This document shows, in pieces, positions 56,717 through 64,000 of a stretch of DNA of 64,000 nucleotides (positions are counted from its first letter, which is position 1; each line of letters begins with the position of its first letter). The DNA is taken from positions 51,300-115,299 of the forward strand of contig JAGWUP010000010.1 of NCBI GenBank assembly GCA_028868375.1, read 5' to 3'. This DNA is from Elusimicrobiota bacterium (lineage in GTDB: Bacteria > Elusimicrobiota > Elusimicrobia > UBA1565 > UBA9628). The notes below the pieces were generated by a model. The model saw nothing but the letters and a program-made list of their open reading frames with translations. It had not been told where the DNA came from and did no database searches. A program made the position numbers and the translations under genes.

Positions 56717-57804
56717 TGCACCGCGCTCTTGATATCCAAGCGACGACGACCGCCTCGATGCAGACGGGGCTGATGGGGCGGGTGCGCATGGCGGACTGGA
56801 TCAAGATGCCGGAATCCCAGTTCGCGCGCGAGATCGAGCGCCTGGAGAAGGATCCCCTCTTTCTCAAGCTCCGCTTCGGCGCGGAGGGCAGCACGCCCCC
56901 CATCGCGCGCTCGCGCTGGCCGCGCTCCAGCTTCGGGGGGGACTTCTACGAGCTGACCCAGAACCGCCCGGCCTCCGGCGAGCGCGTCGGCGTGGAGGAA
57001 GCCCTGGATGAGGACCATGGCCTGGCCGACATCATCCGGCGCATGGGCCGTGAGGCCTTCGAGCGCTACTATCTCTTCGGCGATGAGGCTCTGCCGCTGC
57101 CGGAGATCGCGCGCCGCACGGGTTTGGAGCCGGCCGAGGCCAGGCGCGTCCACGAGCTCCTTCTGGAGTTGGGGGCCCAGGCGGAGTTCGGGGGCGCCGA
57201 GGCCTCCGGAGGGCTTCCCTCCACCTGCGTGGCCGCCGTCTCCATCGAGGAGAACCAGCCTTACTTCCAATTCCTGTCCCCCCATTGGGCCAGGGGACTC
57301 TACGCCGTCCGCTACGACAGCCTGGAGCATTGGAAAAGCGACGGCTTGCTCGACCGCGGCGAGCTCAAGCGCTTGCCGCGCCTGCTGCGGCGCATCGAGA
57401 TCATCAACCTGCGCCAGAACACCCTGTTCCGCATCTTCGACCAATTGATCCGCCTGCAGGCCCCCTACTTCCGATCCCGGCGAGAGGAGCACAAGCTGCC
57501 GATCAGCCTGCGCAAGCTTGCCGCGCAATTGGAGCTGGCGCCGAGCACCGTCTGCCGCGCCGTGGCGGGCCGCTCCGTGCGCCTGCCCTGGGGTAAAGAG
57601 GTCCCCCTGGGCCGCCTGCTGCCCGGACGCCGCAAGGTCATGCGCGCCATCCTGTCCCGCTGGCTGGACGCTCCCGAGCACGCCAGCGACCGGCAGCTCA
57701 GCCTGCGGCTGCGCCAGGAACACGGCATCTCCGTGTCGCGGCGCACCGTCAACGCCATACGCCACGAGCTGGGGACAGCCGCGGGGGCTAGCGGCCGTTC
57801 TTGA
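56716..57804 (+). CDS. Short divergent RNA polymerase sigma-54-like factor
   Basis: 362 residues, well below the usual 430-500. Region I-like N terminus (QATTTASMQTGLMGRVRMAD, then LEKDPLFLKL) is only weakly Gln/Leu-rich. The core-binding region is recognisable (ENQPYFQFLSPHW). The C terminus is clearly RpoN: LRKLAAQLELAPSTVCRAVAG, GKEVPLGRLLPGRRK and SDRQLSLRLRQEHGISV, ending in an RpoN box SRRTVNAIRH (341-350) where the canonical form is ARRTVAKYRE. The altered box should shift -24 recognition. It overlaps the cytochrome gene end by 17 bases (convergent). Confidence 0.85.
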   Translation: MHRALDIQATTTASMQTGLMGRVRMADWIKMPESQFAREIERLEKDPLFLKLRFGAEGSTPPIARSRWPRSSFGGDFYELTQNRPASGERVGVEEALDEDHGLADIIRRMGREAFERYYLFGDEALPLPEIARRTGLEPAEARRVHELLLELGAQAEFGGAEASGGLPSTCVAAVSIEENQPYFQFLSPHWARGLYAVRYDSLEHWKSDGLLDRGELKRLPRLLRRIEIINLRQNTLFRIFDQLIRLQAPYFRSRREEHKLPISLRKLAAQLELAPSTVCRAVAGRSVRLPWGKEVPLGRLLPGRRKVMRAILSRWLDAPEHASDRQLSLRLRQEHGISVSRRTVNAIRHELGTAAGASGRS

Positions 57805-58378
57805 AGAGGACGGGCTGGGAGCTCTGCTGCAGTTCCTCCAAGCGAGAACGCAGCAGGGGCTCGTAGCGGCGCTTGAGCTCCTCAGTCAGAGCCTCGAATT
57901 GGCGCGCATGCTTGAATCTGCGCTCGCGCGAATCATACTCGAGGAAGTCGAGAACGGCCCGGCGCTGCGCCTTGGTGATCGCCGCTCCCCCCTTGACCCG
58001 GACGGCCATGCGCATGCCAAGCACGTATAGCTCCCAGAAGCGACGGCTGGCTATCGGAGCGTTGACGGAGCGCGCCAGGGTATGGCAGCGGGAGCAGACC
58101 TCGGCGTAGACGCCGTAGTTGTAGCGCTGCTGCGCCGGATAGCTGGAGACGTCGATGAAATCAGGGCCGAGGTCGCTGTAGTAAAGAATCCCGCCCCGCG
58201 AGGCGTCGACGGCCGGCGGGGAAGGCTGCGGCACGGGCACGGCGGCGCTGGAGGAGGAGACGGCGAAGGCCGCCTGAGAAGCGGCCGGCCGGGGCCCCCC
58301 GCTCCAGCGCACCGATGCGCAGCCGGCGACCACGACCGCGGCAAAGCAAGCCCATGCCTCTAAAACCGCCGGCCTCAT
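57788..58378 (-). CDS. Monohaem c-type cytochrome lipoprotein
   Basis: 196 residues. A lipobox (VVVAGC) gives an acylated Cys near residue 20, followed by a Ser/Pro/Ala-rich linker. The haem site is VCSRCHTLARSVNAPI (CxxCH). MRMAVRVKG supplies methionines that may ligate the iron. The C-terminal part is a long charged helix. It is envelope-located and probably carries electrons, though the domain is atypical. It overlaps the phosphoribosyltransferase stop (ATGA) and is the third gene of that operon. Confidence 0.78.
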   Translation of the reverse strand: MRPAVLEAWACFAAVVVAGCASVRWSGGPRPAASQAAFAVSSSSAAVPVPQPSPPAVDASRGGILYYSDLGPDFIDVSSYPAQQRYNYGVYAEVCSRCHTLARSVNAPIASRRFWELYVLGMRMAVRVKGGAAITKAQRRAVLDFLEYDSRERRFKHARQFEALTEELKRRYEPLLRSRLEELQQSSQPVLFKNGR

Positions 58379-59046
58379 AGCGCGCCGGCGGCCGGCCTTG
58401 GCTTGCCGGCCTGCCCTCGGCGACAGCGTTCCAGGCAGATGACGGCCTCCATGAGCTCGACGCGGGACCAGGAGCGGTAATGGCAGTCCAAGGTCTGGAA
58501 ATCCTCCGGCGACTCCAACACCACCAGGTGATCCGTCTGCGCCCCAAGTTCCCGCGCCGCCGCCCTGGCGGCGGCCGGAACGGCCGCTATCAGCCGGGCC
58601 GGTTTGTGCGCGCGCAGCGCCTTGGCCGCGGCCAGCATCGTCGCTCCCGTGATCATCCCGTCGTCGACCAATAGGACGGTCCGTCCGCCGAGGTTGGGGA
58701 AGCTCCTGCCCCCGTGCAGCAGGAGCCGGCGCTCCTCGATCTCTTCGCGCGCCCGGACGAGCTCCCGTTCCAGGTCAGCTCCGCGCAACCGCTCGGAGCT
58801 GGGCACGGCGTTGAGGTGCACGACCCCGCTCTCGGCCATCGCGCCCACCGCCAGCTCCGGGTCGGTTGAGTGCCTCAGCTTGGCGCAGATCAGGGACTCC
58901 ATGGGCAGGCGCAGATGCGCCGCCAGCACCTCGGCCACCGGCAGTCCGCCGAATGGAACCGCCACGACCACAGCTTCCGGCGACCCGCGCAACTGCTCCA
59001 AGGCCCGCGCCAACCGCCGTCCGGCGTCTTGGCGGTCGTCGAACAT
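58375..59046 (-). CDS. Phosphoribosyltransferase-family protein
   Basis: 223 residues from the ATG at 59046. The PRPP-binding loop is RTVLLVDDGMITGATMLAAAKAL (two acidic residues then TGAT), with a VVVAVPFGGLPVAEVLAAHL start and the flexible hood LICAKLRHSTDPELAVGAMAESG. This is the subgroup often annotated as putative phosphoribosyltransferases near stress genes; the base acceptor is unknown. It follows the nucleotidyltransferase gene by 11 bases. Confidence 0.85.
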   Translation of the reverse strand: MFDDRQDAGRRLARALEQLRGSPEAVVVAVPFGGLPVAEVLAAHLRLPMESLICAKLRHSTDPELAVGAMAESGVVHLNAVPSSERLRGADLERELVRAREEIEERRLLLHGGRSFPNLGGRTVLLVDDGMITGATMLAAAKALRAHKPARLIAAVPAAARAAARELGAQTDHLVVLESPEDFQTLDCHYRSWSRVELMEAVICLERCRRGQAGKPRPAAGAL

Positions 59047-59057
59047 GCTCTCGCCCC

Positions 59058-59999
59058 CTATGAAGGTGCGTGCAACACTTTTGCCTCCCCCAGCAGCGGG
59101 ACAGGCAGAGGGATGTCGCGGCAAACTCGCTCGGGGCGCCCCCAATCGGACCAGCGCACCCCGGTCATGGGCAGCACGACCGTCCAATCGCAGGCCCGCT
59201 CCAGTATATGCCTGGAGAAGTTCACGCTGGGCATGTCGCGATAGGCCGCGGCAATGGCGCTTTCCTCGTCGTCCGTTCCCAACCGCGGCAGGAGCTCCCT
59301 GAAATGGATCATCATCTCCGGGCACAGGGTGCGTCCCAATTCCCACAGTCCCGCCGCGCCGGCGACGACCATCATCGTATTCCAGAGGCAGCCCTGGCGA
59401 TAGAGCCGCTCCGCCTCCCGCGGGCACGGTTTCTCCTTGAAACGGCGGGCCAGGGATGCGCGCGAGCCGTATAGGGGCAAGCCGGGCTCTATCCAGCCGT
59501 AGTCCGGCTCCGGGGCGTCCGGCTCGGCGGCCAGCATGATCAAGTAACCCGGCAGGCACTCGGCCAGGGCGAAAGCCTCCTCCAAGACCAGCAAAAAGCC
59601 CTCGACGGGCCTGATGCAATGGTCGGAAGGCAGCACCGCGACGACCGCTTCAGGATCCGAGGCCAGGGCGGCCGCTAGCGGAAGGAATACTCCGGGACCC
59701 GTGTCGCGCCGCAGGGGCTGGACCAATAGGCGTCCTGGTACTTCGATGGGCCGGGGGGAGCGCAAGTAGGGACGATGGTCCTCGTTGATGACGCAGAGCA
59801 CTCGCTCTGCGCCGACCGCGCGCGAGGCCCGCTCGAGGGCATGCTCCAGCATCGTCCGCTGCCCGTCGAAGGCGCAGTACTGCTTGGGGCGCCGCTCGCC
59901 CAGCCAGCGCCGAACGAAGGGTTGCATGCGCTCGCCGTCCCCCCCTGAAAGCACGATAGCCCGGCGCTTGCGCCTCGTCGGCAGACCGTTTAAATCCAT
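59058..59999 (-). CDS. Mannose-1-phosphate guanylyltransferase-like nucleotidyltransferase
   Basis: 313 residues from the ATG at 59999, four bases after GGAGG. The pyrophosphorylase signature is IVLSGGDGERMQPFVRRWLG with RPKQYC, followed by QPLRRDTGPGVFLPLAAAL, VVAVLPSDHCI, YGWIEPG, FKEKP and WNTMMVVAG. These motifs and the PSDH/EKP pair fit type II mannose-1-phosphate guanylyltransferases. It would supply GDP-mannose for exopolysaccharide or compatible solutes. A sigma-54-like promoter lies 45-59 bases upstream. Confidence 0.85.
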   Translation of the reverse strand: MDLNGLPTRRKRRAIVLSGGDGERMQPFVRRWLGERRPKQYCAFDGQRTMLEHALERASRAVGAERVLCVINEDHRPYLRSPRPIEVPGRLLVQPLRRDTGPGVFLPLAAALASDPEAVVAVLPSDHCIRPVEGFLLVLEEAFALAECLPGYLIMLAAEPDAPEPDYGWIEPGLPLYGSRASLARRFKEKPCPREAERLYRQGCLWNTMMVVAGAAGLWELGRTLCPEMMIHFRELLPRLGTDDEESAIAAAYRDMPSVNFSRHILERACDWTVVLPMTGVRWSDWGRPERVCRDIPLPVPLLGEAKVLHAPS

Positions 60000-60043
60000 G
60001 ATGCCTCCGCGAAAATCGGGGGATGCCCGGCGTACTACTTTCC

Positions 60044-60058
60044 GCAACGAAGCCTCCA
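60044..60058 (-). promoter_or_regulatory. Candidate sigma-54-like promoter of the nucleotidyltransferase operon
   Basis: On the minus strand TGGAGGCTTCGTTGC, followed by GG, has TGG and TTGC at exact -24/-12 spacing. The predicted start near 60032 gives a 33-base leader with GGAGG before the ATG at 59999. Confidence 0.5.
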
Positions 60059-60111
60059 GCACGGACAACAGATTCAGCTTCGCTGCGGCCGAGGAGAATC
60101 TTTGCTCAGCT

Positions 60112-60981
60112 TCAGGCCGCGGCCCGCCCGCCGACGACGGCGGAGGGCACCGCAAGCACCGGCACCGGGCAGTGCCGCAGGACGTTCTCCGCCGTCGAGC
60201 CCAGCGCCAGGCTGCGGAAGATCGGCTTGCGGTGCGCGGAGAGAACGACCAGATCGAAGTCCCCCCGCTCCGCCTGCTCAGGAACGACCGTCCTGGGATC
60301 GCCGACGGCGGCGACGGCCTCGACCGCCGCCGCTCCCCTGGGCAGGACGCGGCGCAGATGCTCCTGCAGCAGGGCTCGTGACGTCCGCGGCTCGGGCGCC
60401 GCGACGTAGAGGGCCGTCACGCGCGCGCCAAACGCGCGCGCCAGCTCCAGGGCGTAGCGCAGGGCCTCGTCGGCGTAGGGCTCCAGGTTGCAGGGCACCA
60501 AAACGCGGCGGCAGAGCGCTCCGCGCAGCACCCCGCGCGTGGCCAGCACCGGAACCTCGCAGCGGTGCACGACGCTTTCCGTCACGGAGCCCGCCAACAG
60601 TCGTCCCGCGCCGGCATACCCGTGCGTGCCCATCACGATGAGACCGTCCCGCCGGCGCCTAGCCAACGACACGACCTCCTCGGGGACGCCGCCGGTGGCC
60701 GAGTGGACCTGGACGCGCTTCTCGGGCAGGCCTGAGGCGGCCTGCCGCAGCATGTCCAGTCTCCAGCGGCGAAACTCCCCCATCTGGCGAACCAAGGCGG
60801 AGGCACCCAGGGCCTCGCCGTCGCCCATGCCCAGCAGGCTCAACGGAATCTCCTGGACGTAAAGCAGGTCCAGAGAGGCCCGGAAACGCCGCGCCAGGGC
60901 CACCGCCAGCTCCAGGCCCGCCAGGGAGGGCTTGGAGAAGTCGACCGGCGACAGGATGCGGGACGGCGGGAATCGGAACAT
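60112..60981 (-). CDS. Tandem universal stress protein (two UspA domains)
   Basis: 289 residues from the ATG at 60981 after GGAGGGG. The first domain (about 7-148) begins RILSPVDFSKPSLAGLELAV and has the ATP-binding run GTHGYAGAGRLLAGSVTESVV. The second (about 157-285) begins RRVLVPCNLEPYADEALRYAL and has AHRKPIFRSLALGSTAENVL, whose binding loop departs from G-x2-G-x9-GS. Cytoplasmic stress-tolerance protein. A sigma-54-like promoter lies just upstream. Confidence 0.92.
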   Translation of the reverse strand: MFRFPPSRILSPVDFSKPSLAGLELAVALARRFRASLDLLYVQEIPLSLLGMGDGEALGASALVRQMGEFRRWRLDMLRQAASGLPEKRVQVHSATGGVPEEVVSLARRRRDGLIVMGTHGYAGAGRLLAGSVTESVVHRCEVPVLATRGVLRGALCRRVLVPCNLEPYADEALRYALELARAFGARVTALYVAAPEPRTSRALLQEHLRRVLPRGAAAVEAVAAVGDPRTVVPEQAERGDFDLVVLSAHRKPIFRSLALGSTAENVLRHCPVPVLAVPSAVVGGRAAA

Positions 60982-61005
60982 GGCCCCTCCTCTCCAAGCC
61001 CTCGC

Positions 61006-61020
61006 GCAACACGGCGGCCA
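61006..61020 (-). promoter_or_regulatory. Candidate sigma-54-like promoter of the universal stress protein gene
   Basis: On the minus strand TGGCCGCCGTGTTGC, followed by GC, matches TGGC-N7-TTGC. The predicted start near 60994 leaves 13 bases that contain the ribosome-binding site. Confidence 0.5.
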
Positions 61021-61033
61021 AACCGCCGGGAAA

Positions 61034-61042
61034 TGGTAAAAT
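61034..61042 (+). promoter_or_regulatory. Extended -10 promoter of the TauE-like gene
   Basis: TGGTAAAAT, identical to the alaS extended -10 element. It excludes the ATG-proximal open frame beginning at 61033 and supports the ATG at 61069. Confidence 0.5.
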
Positions 61043-61068
61043 CGCCCGGGCGCGGCAAGCGCCTTGCC

Positions 61069-61923
61069 ATGGAACGCTCCCTGCTCTGGCTCTTCGAGGT
61101 CGGCGGCGCCTCCTTCGCCGGGGGCGTGATCGGCGCCATCAGCGGCTTCGGCGGCGGAATCGTCATCGTCCCGGTGCTCACCGTTTTTTTGGGCCTTCCC
61201 ATCCAGCATACGATCGGGGCCAGCATCATCTCGGTCATCGCCGTCTCCAGCGGGGCCGGCTCGGTCTACGTCAAGGACAGGATCACCAACATCCGCATCG
61301 CCATGTTCCTGGAGCTCTCCACCGCCCTGGGCGCCATCCTGGGGGCCGCCGTCCTCTCGCGCTACCTTGGCGGGCCCTCCCTCTACGTCCTCTTCGGAAT
61401 CACGCTGCTCCTGACCCTCATCCCCATCCTGGCCAACATCCACCAGGAGCTTCCGGAAAACGTGCGCAACGACCGCCTCGCCGCGGCCCTGCGCTTGAAC
61501 AGCTCCTATTTCGACCATCGCCTGGGCCGCGAGGTGTCCTATCAGGTGACCGGCATCCCTCAGGCCATGGGCATCATGGGCGTCGCCGGGGTGGTCTCAG
61601 GCCTGCTCGGCATCGGGGCCGGCGTGGTCAAGGTCCTGGCCCACGAGATCTACATGAAGGTGCCGACCAAGGTCTCCACGGCGACGAGCAACTTCATGAT
61701 CGGCGTCACCGCCGCCTCTGCGGCCGGCGTGTATCTGCGGCGCGGCGCCGTGCTCCCCTACCTCGTCGTTCCGGTGGCGACCTCGGTCTTGGCGGGAGCC
61801 TTCCTGGGGACGAAGCTCATGGAGCGCATGTCGAACGCGCGGGTGCGCCAGGTCTTCGCCGTCGCCCTGGGAGTCATCGGCGCGCAGATGCTGCTGCGCG
61901 GCCTGGGAGGGCTGAGGCATTGA
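61069..61923 (+). CDS. TauE/SafE-family sulfite/organosulfonate exporter-like permease
   Basis: 284 residues from the ATG at 61069. Two-repeat membrane protein: SFAGGVIGAISGFGGGIVIVPVL in the first half and GVAGVVSGLLGIGAGVVKV in the second, the paired glycine-rich signature of the family, then STATSNFMIGVTAASAAGVY. Moves sulfur compounds or other anions; substrate not identifiable. Its stop overlaps the DUF1634 gene (TTGA), the usual partner of this subgroup. Confidence 0.9.
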   Translation: MERSLLWLFEVGGASFAGGVIGAISGFGGGIVIVPVLTVFLGLPIQHTIGASIISVIAVSSGAGSVYVKDRITNIRIAMFLELSTALGAILGAAVLSRYLGGPSLYVLFGITLLLTLIPILANIHQELPENVRNDRLAAALRLNSSYFDHRLGREVSYQVTGIPQAMGIMGVAGVVSGLLGIGAGVVKVLAHEIYMKVPTKVSTATSNFMIGVTAASAAGVYLRRGAVLPYLVVPVATSVLAGAFLGTKLMERMSNARVRQVFAVALGVIGAQMLLRGLGGLRH

Positions 61924-62297
61924 AGGAGGCCGAGCGCAAGCGCGGGGACGTCGAGATCCACCAGGCCTCGGCCTGGGTGCTGCGCGCCGGGGTGATCTCC
62001 AGCGTCTCGATGATGCTCTTGGGGCTGGCCATAAGCCTGTTCAAGGACAGGCCCGACGTGGCGCGCATGTCCAGCCTGGGCTTTAAGCCGGACTACCTCA
62101 ATATCCTGCGGCAGGCCTCCCGCGGAAACGGCCTGGCCTTGATCGAGCTGGGCATCTTCCTCTTGGTCTTAACGCCCATCCTCCGCGTCGCCGCCTCGAT
62201 GGCGATCTTCGCCGCGCACGAGCGCGACTGGTTCTATGCGGCGGTCACCTTCCTGGTCCTGCTCCTCACGCTGGCCTCGCTGCTGATCCTGCGCTAG
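61920..62297 (+). CDS. DUF1634 membrane protein
   Basis: 125 residues from a TTG overlapping the previous stop. Three membrane helices (AGVISSVSMMLLGLAISLF, LIELGIFLLVLTPILRVAASM, AAVTFLVLLLTLASLLIL) with the DUF1634 segment TPILRVAASMAIFAAHERDWFY. It is regularly found next to TauE-type permeases and is presumed to be an accessory subunit. Its end overlaps the MFS gene on the other strand by 32 bases. Confidence 0.88.
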   Translation: MKEAERKRGDVEIHQASAWVLRAGVISSVSMMLLGLAISLFKDRPDVARMSSLGFKPDYLNILRQASRGNGLALIELGIFLLVLTPILRVAASMAIFAAHERDWFYAAVTFLVLLLTLASLLILR

Positions 62298-63462
62298 CGC
62301 CCAGGATGATCGCGCAGCCGCAGAGAGCCGAGGCGATCACCCAGCCCATGGCGAGGGCCGGATGCAGCGCCCAGAGAGAGCCCACCACCGCGCTGGAGAC
62401 GAGGTCCCCGCAGCCGTTGACCGTCGCCAGCGCCCCGAAGCCCAGGCCGCGGCCCTCCGCCGGCAGGACCTCGGCGGCGGCCGCGCTCTCGACCGTCTCC
62501 CAGACTCCCATGTAGAGCCCGGACAGGCCGAAGACGAGGGCGAACTTGAGCAGGGAGGCGCCGGGCCACAGCAGGGCCGCGGCCGGAACGGCGGCGCAGG
62601 CGTAGCCCGCGGCCAGGACGCGGGTCTTGCGAAAGCGGTCGGCCAGAGCGCCGCTGAAGTAGGCGCAGAGGGTGTAGACGACGTTGTAGCCGGCGTAGAA
62701 GGCGATGGCCAGGCTTGCGGCGCGCAGGGCCCCGAAGCGGGGCGCCCAGGCCTGGCCGGCCCAGAGGATGAGCAGGGTGTTGGAGAAATCCCCAACCCCG
62801 GCGACGCCGACGCCGAGCAGGAAGCGGCGAAAGTCCCGCGGCAAGCCGGCCAGAGCGGCCCTCAAGCCCAGTTCAGGACGGGGCGGATGCTTCTTTTCCT
62901 CGACCAACAGGGCGATGAGCAGGGCCGCCGCCAGGCCCGGGATCAACGTCAAGGCCAGCGCGCCGCGCACTCCCAGCAGCGGCAACAGCGAGAGCGCCAA
63001 GAGCGGCCCGATCACCGCCCCCGCGCTGTCCATGGCCCGCTCGAAGCCGAAGGCCCGGCCGCGGGTGGAGGGCTCGGTGGCCTCCGTCATGAGGACGTTG
63101 CGCACCGGCGTGCGCGCGCCGCGCCCCGTCCAGGCGAAGGCGCGAGCCAGCAGGATATGCCACCAGCGCTGGGCCAGAGCGAAGCTTCCCATCCCGCAGG
63201 CCGTCGCCACGTAACCCGCCACGGCCAGCGGCTTGCGGCGCTCCAGGCGATCGCTGTAGAGCCCGGAGAAAAGCTTCGCGAAGCTGGCCAGACCGTCGGA
63301 AATCCCCTCGATCAAGCCCAGGGCCGCCGAGCCCCCCGCCACGGAAGCCAGCAGGACGGGCATGAGGGAGGTGGCCATCTCGTGGCCGACGTCCGAGCAG
63401 AGGCTGGCCAGCGAGACGCCGAGGACCGTGCGGTTGTGCCACGGCGGCGCGGCCTCAGGCAT
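62266..63462 (-). CDS. Major facilitator superfamily transporter
   Basis: 398 residues with 12 predicted helices. The cytoplasmic loop motif after helix 2 reads GLYSDRLERRKPL and its second-half counterpart is GALADRFRKTRVL. LARAFAWTGRGARTPVRNVLM resembles the MFS group with the RG(x)RTP signature seen in drug/metal-type exporters. Substrate unknown. Its start lies inside the DUF190 gene end (eight-base overlap), so both may be one transcript. Confidence 0.88.
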   Translation of the reverse strand: MPEAAPPWHNRTVLGVSLASLCSDVGHEMATSLMPVLLASVAGGSAALGLIEGISDGLASFAKLFSGLYSDRLERRKPLAVAGYVATACGMGSFALAQRWWHILLARAFAWTGRGARTPVRNVLMTEATEPSTRGRAFGFERAMDSAGAVIGPLLALSLLPLLGVRGALALTLIPGLAAALLIALLVEEKKHPPRPELGLRAALAGLPRDFRRFLLGVGVAGVGDFSNTLLILWAGQAWAPRFGALRAASLAIAFYAGYNVVYTLCAYFSGALADRFRKTRVLAAGYACAAVPAAALLWPGASLLKFALVFGLSGLYMGVWETVESAAAAEVLPAEGRGLGFGALATVNGCGDLVSSAVVGSLWALHPALAMGWVIASALCGCAIILGASAGSAARPA

Positions 63463-63814
63463 TCCGGCTTCTAGGAGCTCCGATATTGGCCCTATAGATG
63501 TGGACGTGGACCGTTTCCACGGTCACCAGGCCCTCGGTCACCATTTGGTCGAGCTTGGGCAGCAGGCGGGCGACCCGATCCTCCGCGTCGACGATCTCGA
63601 CGATGATCGGCAAATCCATGGAGAGCTCGAGGAGCTTGGCCGTGTGGACGTGGGCCTTGCAGCCGAAGCCCAAGAAGCCCCGGACCACGGTCGCCCCCGC
63701 CATGCCCAGGGAACGCGCCTCGTTGACGATCGCCTCATATAAAGGAAGGCGCCCCCACTTGTCCTGCTCCCCGATGAAGATGCGCACCAGCTTCTGCTCG
63801 CCTTCCAGCCTCAT
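63455..63814 (-). CDS. DUF190 family (PII-like) protein
   Basis: 119 residues with the family pattern VRIFIGEQDKWGRLPLYEAIV, GATVVRGFLGFG, LPIIVEIVDAEDRVARLLPKLDQMV and the end VTVETVHVHIYR. The ferredoxin-like PII fold suggests a trimeric regulator that binds a nucleotide, often tied to a membrane transporter; the MFS gene follows directly. No CrcB-type fluoride channel, its common partner, is in the window. Confidence 0.9.
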   Translation of the reverse strand: MRLEGEQKLVRIFIGEQDKWGRLPLYEAIVNEARSLGMAGATVVRGFLGFGCKAHVHTAKLLELSMDLPIIVEIVDAEDRVARLLPKLDQMVTEGLVTVETVHVHIYRANIGAPRSRNA

Positions 63815-63906
63815 GCCGCCTCCTCGCGCGCTAAGGCGCTGTCAAGTAATAACATGAACACTCTGCCGGGCGCGATTTTGGAGCGAGCCGAGGAGTGAGG
63901 AGCGAG

Positions 63907-63922
63907 CATAGCGATCGCTATG
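63907..63922. repeat. Perfect 16-base palindrome CATAGCGATCGCTATG
   Basis: Lies in the 186-base stretch at the right edge, inside a run of GAGCGAGC/GAGCGACG words. A looser inverted match exists further out (GGGCGCGATTTTGG against CCCAAAAGCGCCCC). No gene is recognisable between 63815 and 64000. Confidence 0.6.
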
Positions 63923-64000
63923 TGAGCGACGAACGACGAAGGCGCAGCCCAAAAGCGCCCCGGCCCTACGGGGAGGCCCGAGCTTGGCCGATTTCCGCGT

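Overview
The window is a continuous, very GC-rich stretch from a Gram-negative (diderm) bacterium. Signs of an outer membrane include a usher-like beta-barrel with its periplasmic chaperone, a lipobox cytochrome and many signal peptides. Genes are tightly packed with many 4-base stop/start overlaps (ATGA, GTGA, TTGA). The mix of class II B12-dependent ribonucleotide reductase, tryptophanase, leucine-degradation enzymes, bactofilin and many secreted one-off proteins would fit a free-living Elusimicrobiota or a similar deep-branching phylum. That placement is inference; nothing in the window (no rRNA) settles it.

Layout. 1-3.2 kb: end of a cyclic-nucleotide-binding protein, an AI-2E family permease, a ceramide-glucosyltransferase-like enzyme and a small secreted protein. 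3.2-8.8 kb (minus strand): a six-gene operon for a chaperone-usher-like surface fibre, with three similar subunits, a fourth secreted protein, a chaperone and a 910-residue usher-like protein. 8.9-17.7 kb (plus strand): a response regulator followed by six translationally coupled genes (secreted protein, permease, hydantoinase/oxoprolinase-like protein, TIM barrel, DUF4127, FAD oxidoreductase), apparently an undescribed catabolic operon. 11-base-phased TGTAAC repeats lie before the response regulator and before the small secreted gene at 2.8 kb. 17.7-23.5 kb: histidine kinase, tRNA-Leu(CAA), a secreted protein, and a large protein joining two Clp-like AAA+ modules to an FtsH-type M41 protease domain.

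23.6-28.1 kb is a lower-GC accessory region. It holds a complete 2810-base IS1595-family transposon with perfect 23-base inverted repeats, an 8-base target duplication and passenger genes, then a Doc-type toxin-antitoxin pair and a possible HEPN-type gene. 28.1-44.3 kb returns to core genes: thioesterase, polysaccharide deacetylase, a Ser/Thr kinase with a signal peptide, PfkB kinase, a SurA-N-like protein, bactofilin, M23 peptidase, an MBOAT/SGNH acylation pair, alaS, a secreted HicA-like protein, tRNA-Arg(CCG) and three leucine-degradation enzymes. 44.3-54.9 kb: tryptophanase, a tandem FabA-like hotdog protein coupled to nrdJ, a secreted bleomycin-hydrolase-like peptidase, a 59-base tandem repeat, a ClC channel, trehalose synthase and a PAP2 phosphatase.

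54.9-61 kb is the most interesting regulatory block. A short divergent sigma-54-like factor sits head-to-head with an enhancer-binding protein whose GAFTGA loop reads GSYTDA. Matches to a variant -24/-12 promoter (TGG...TTGCG) precede both genes and also the hemerythrin, nucleotidyltransferase-phosphoribosyltransferase-cytochrome and universal stress protein units. The window ends with a TauE/DUF1634 exporter pair, an MFS transporter and a DUF190 protein. Several genes (alaS, SGNH, ClC, the C1 peptidase, the transposase) have a -10 box only 5-9 bases before the ATG, so leaderless transcription looks common.
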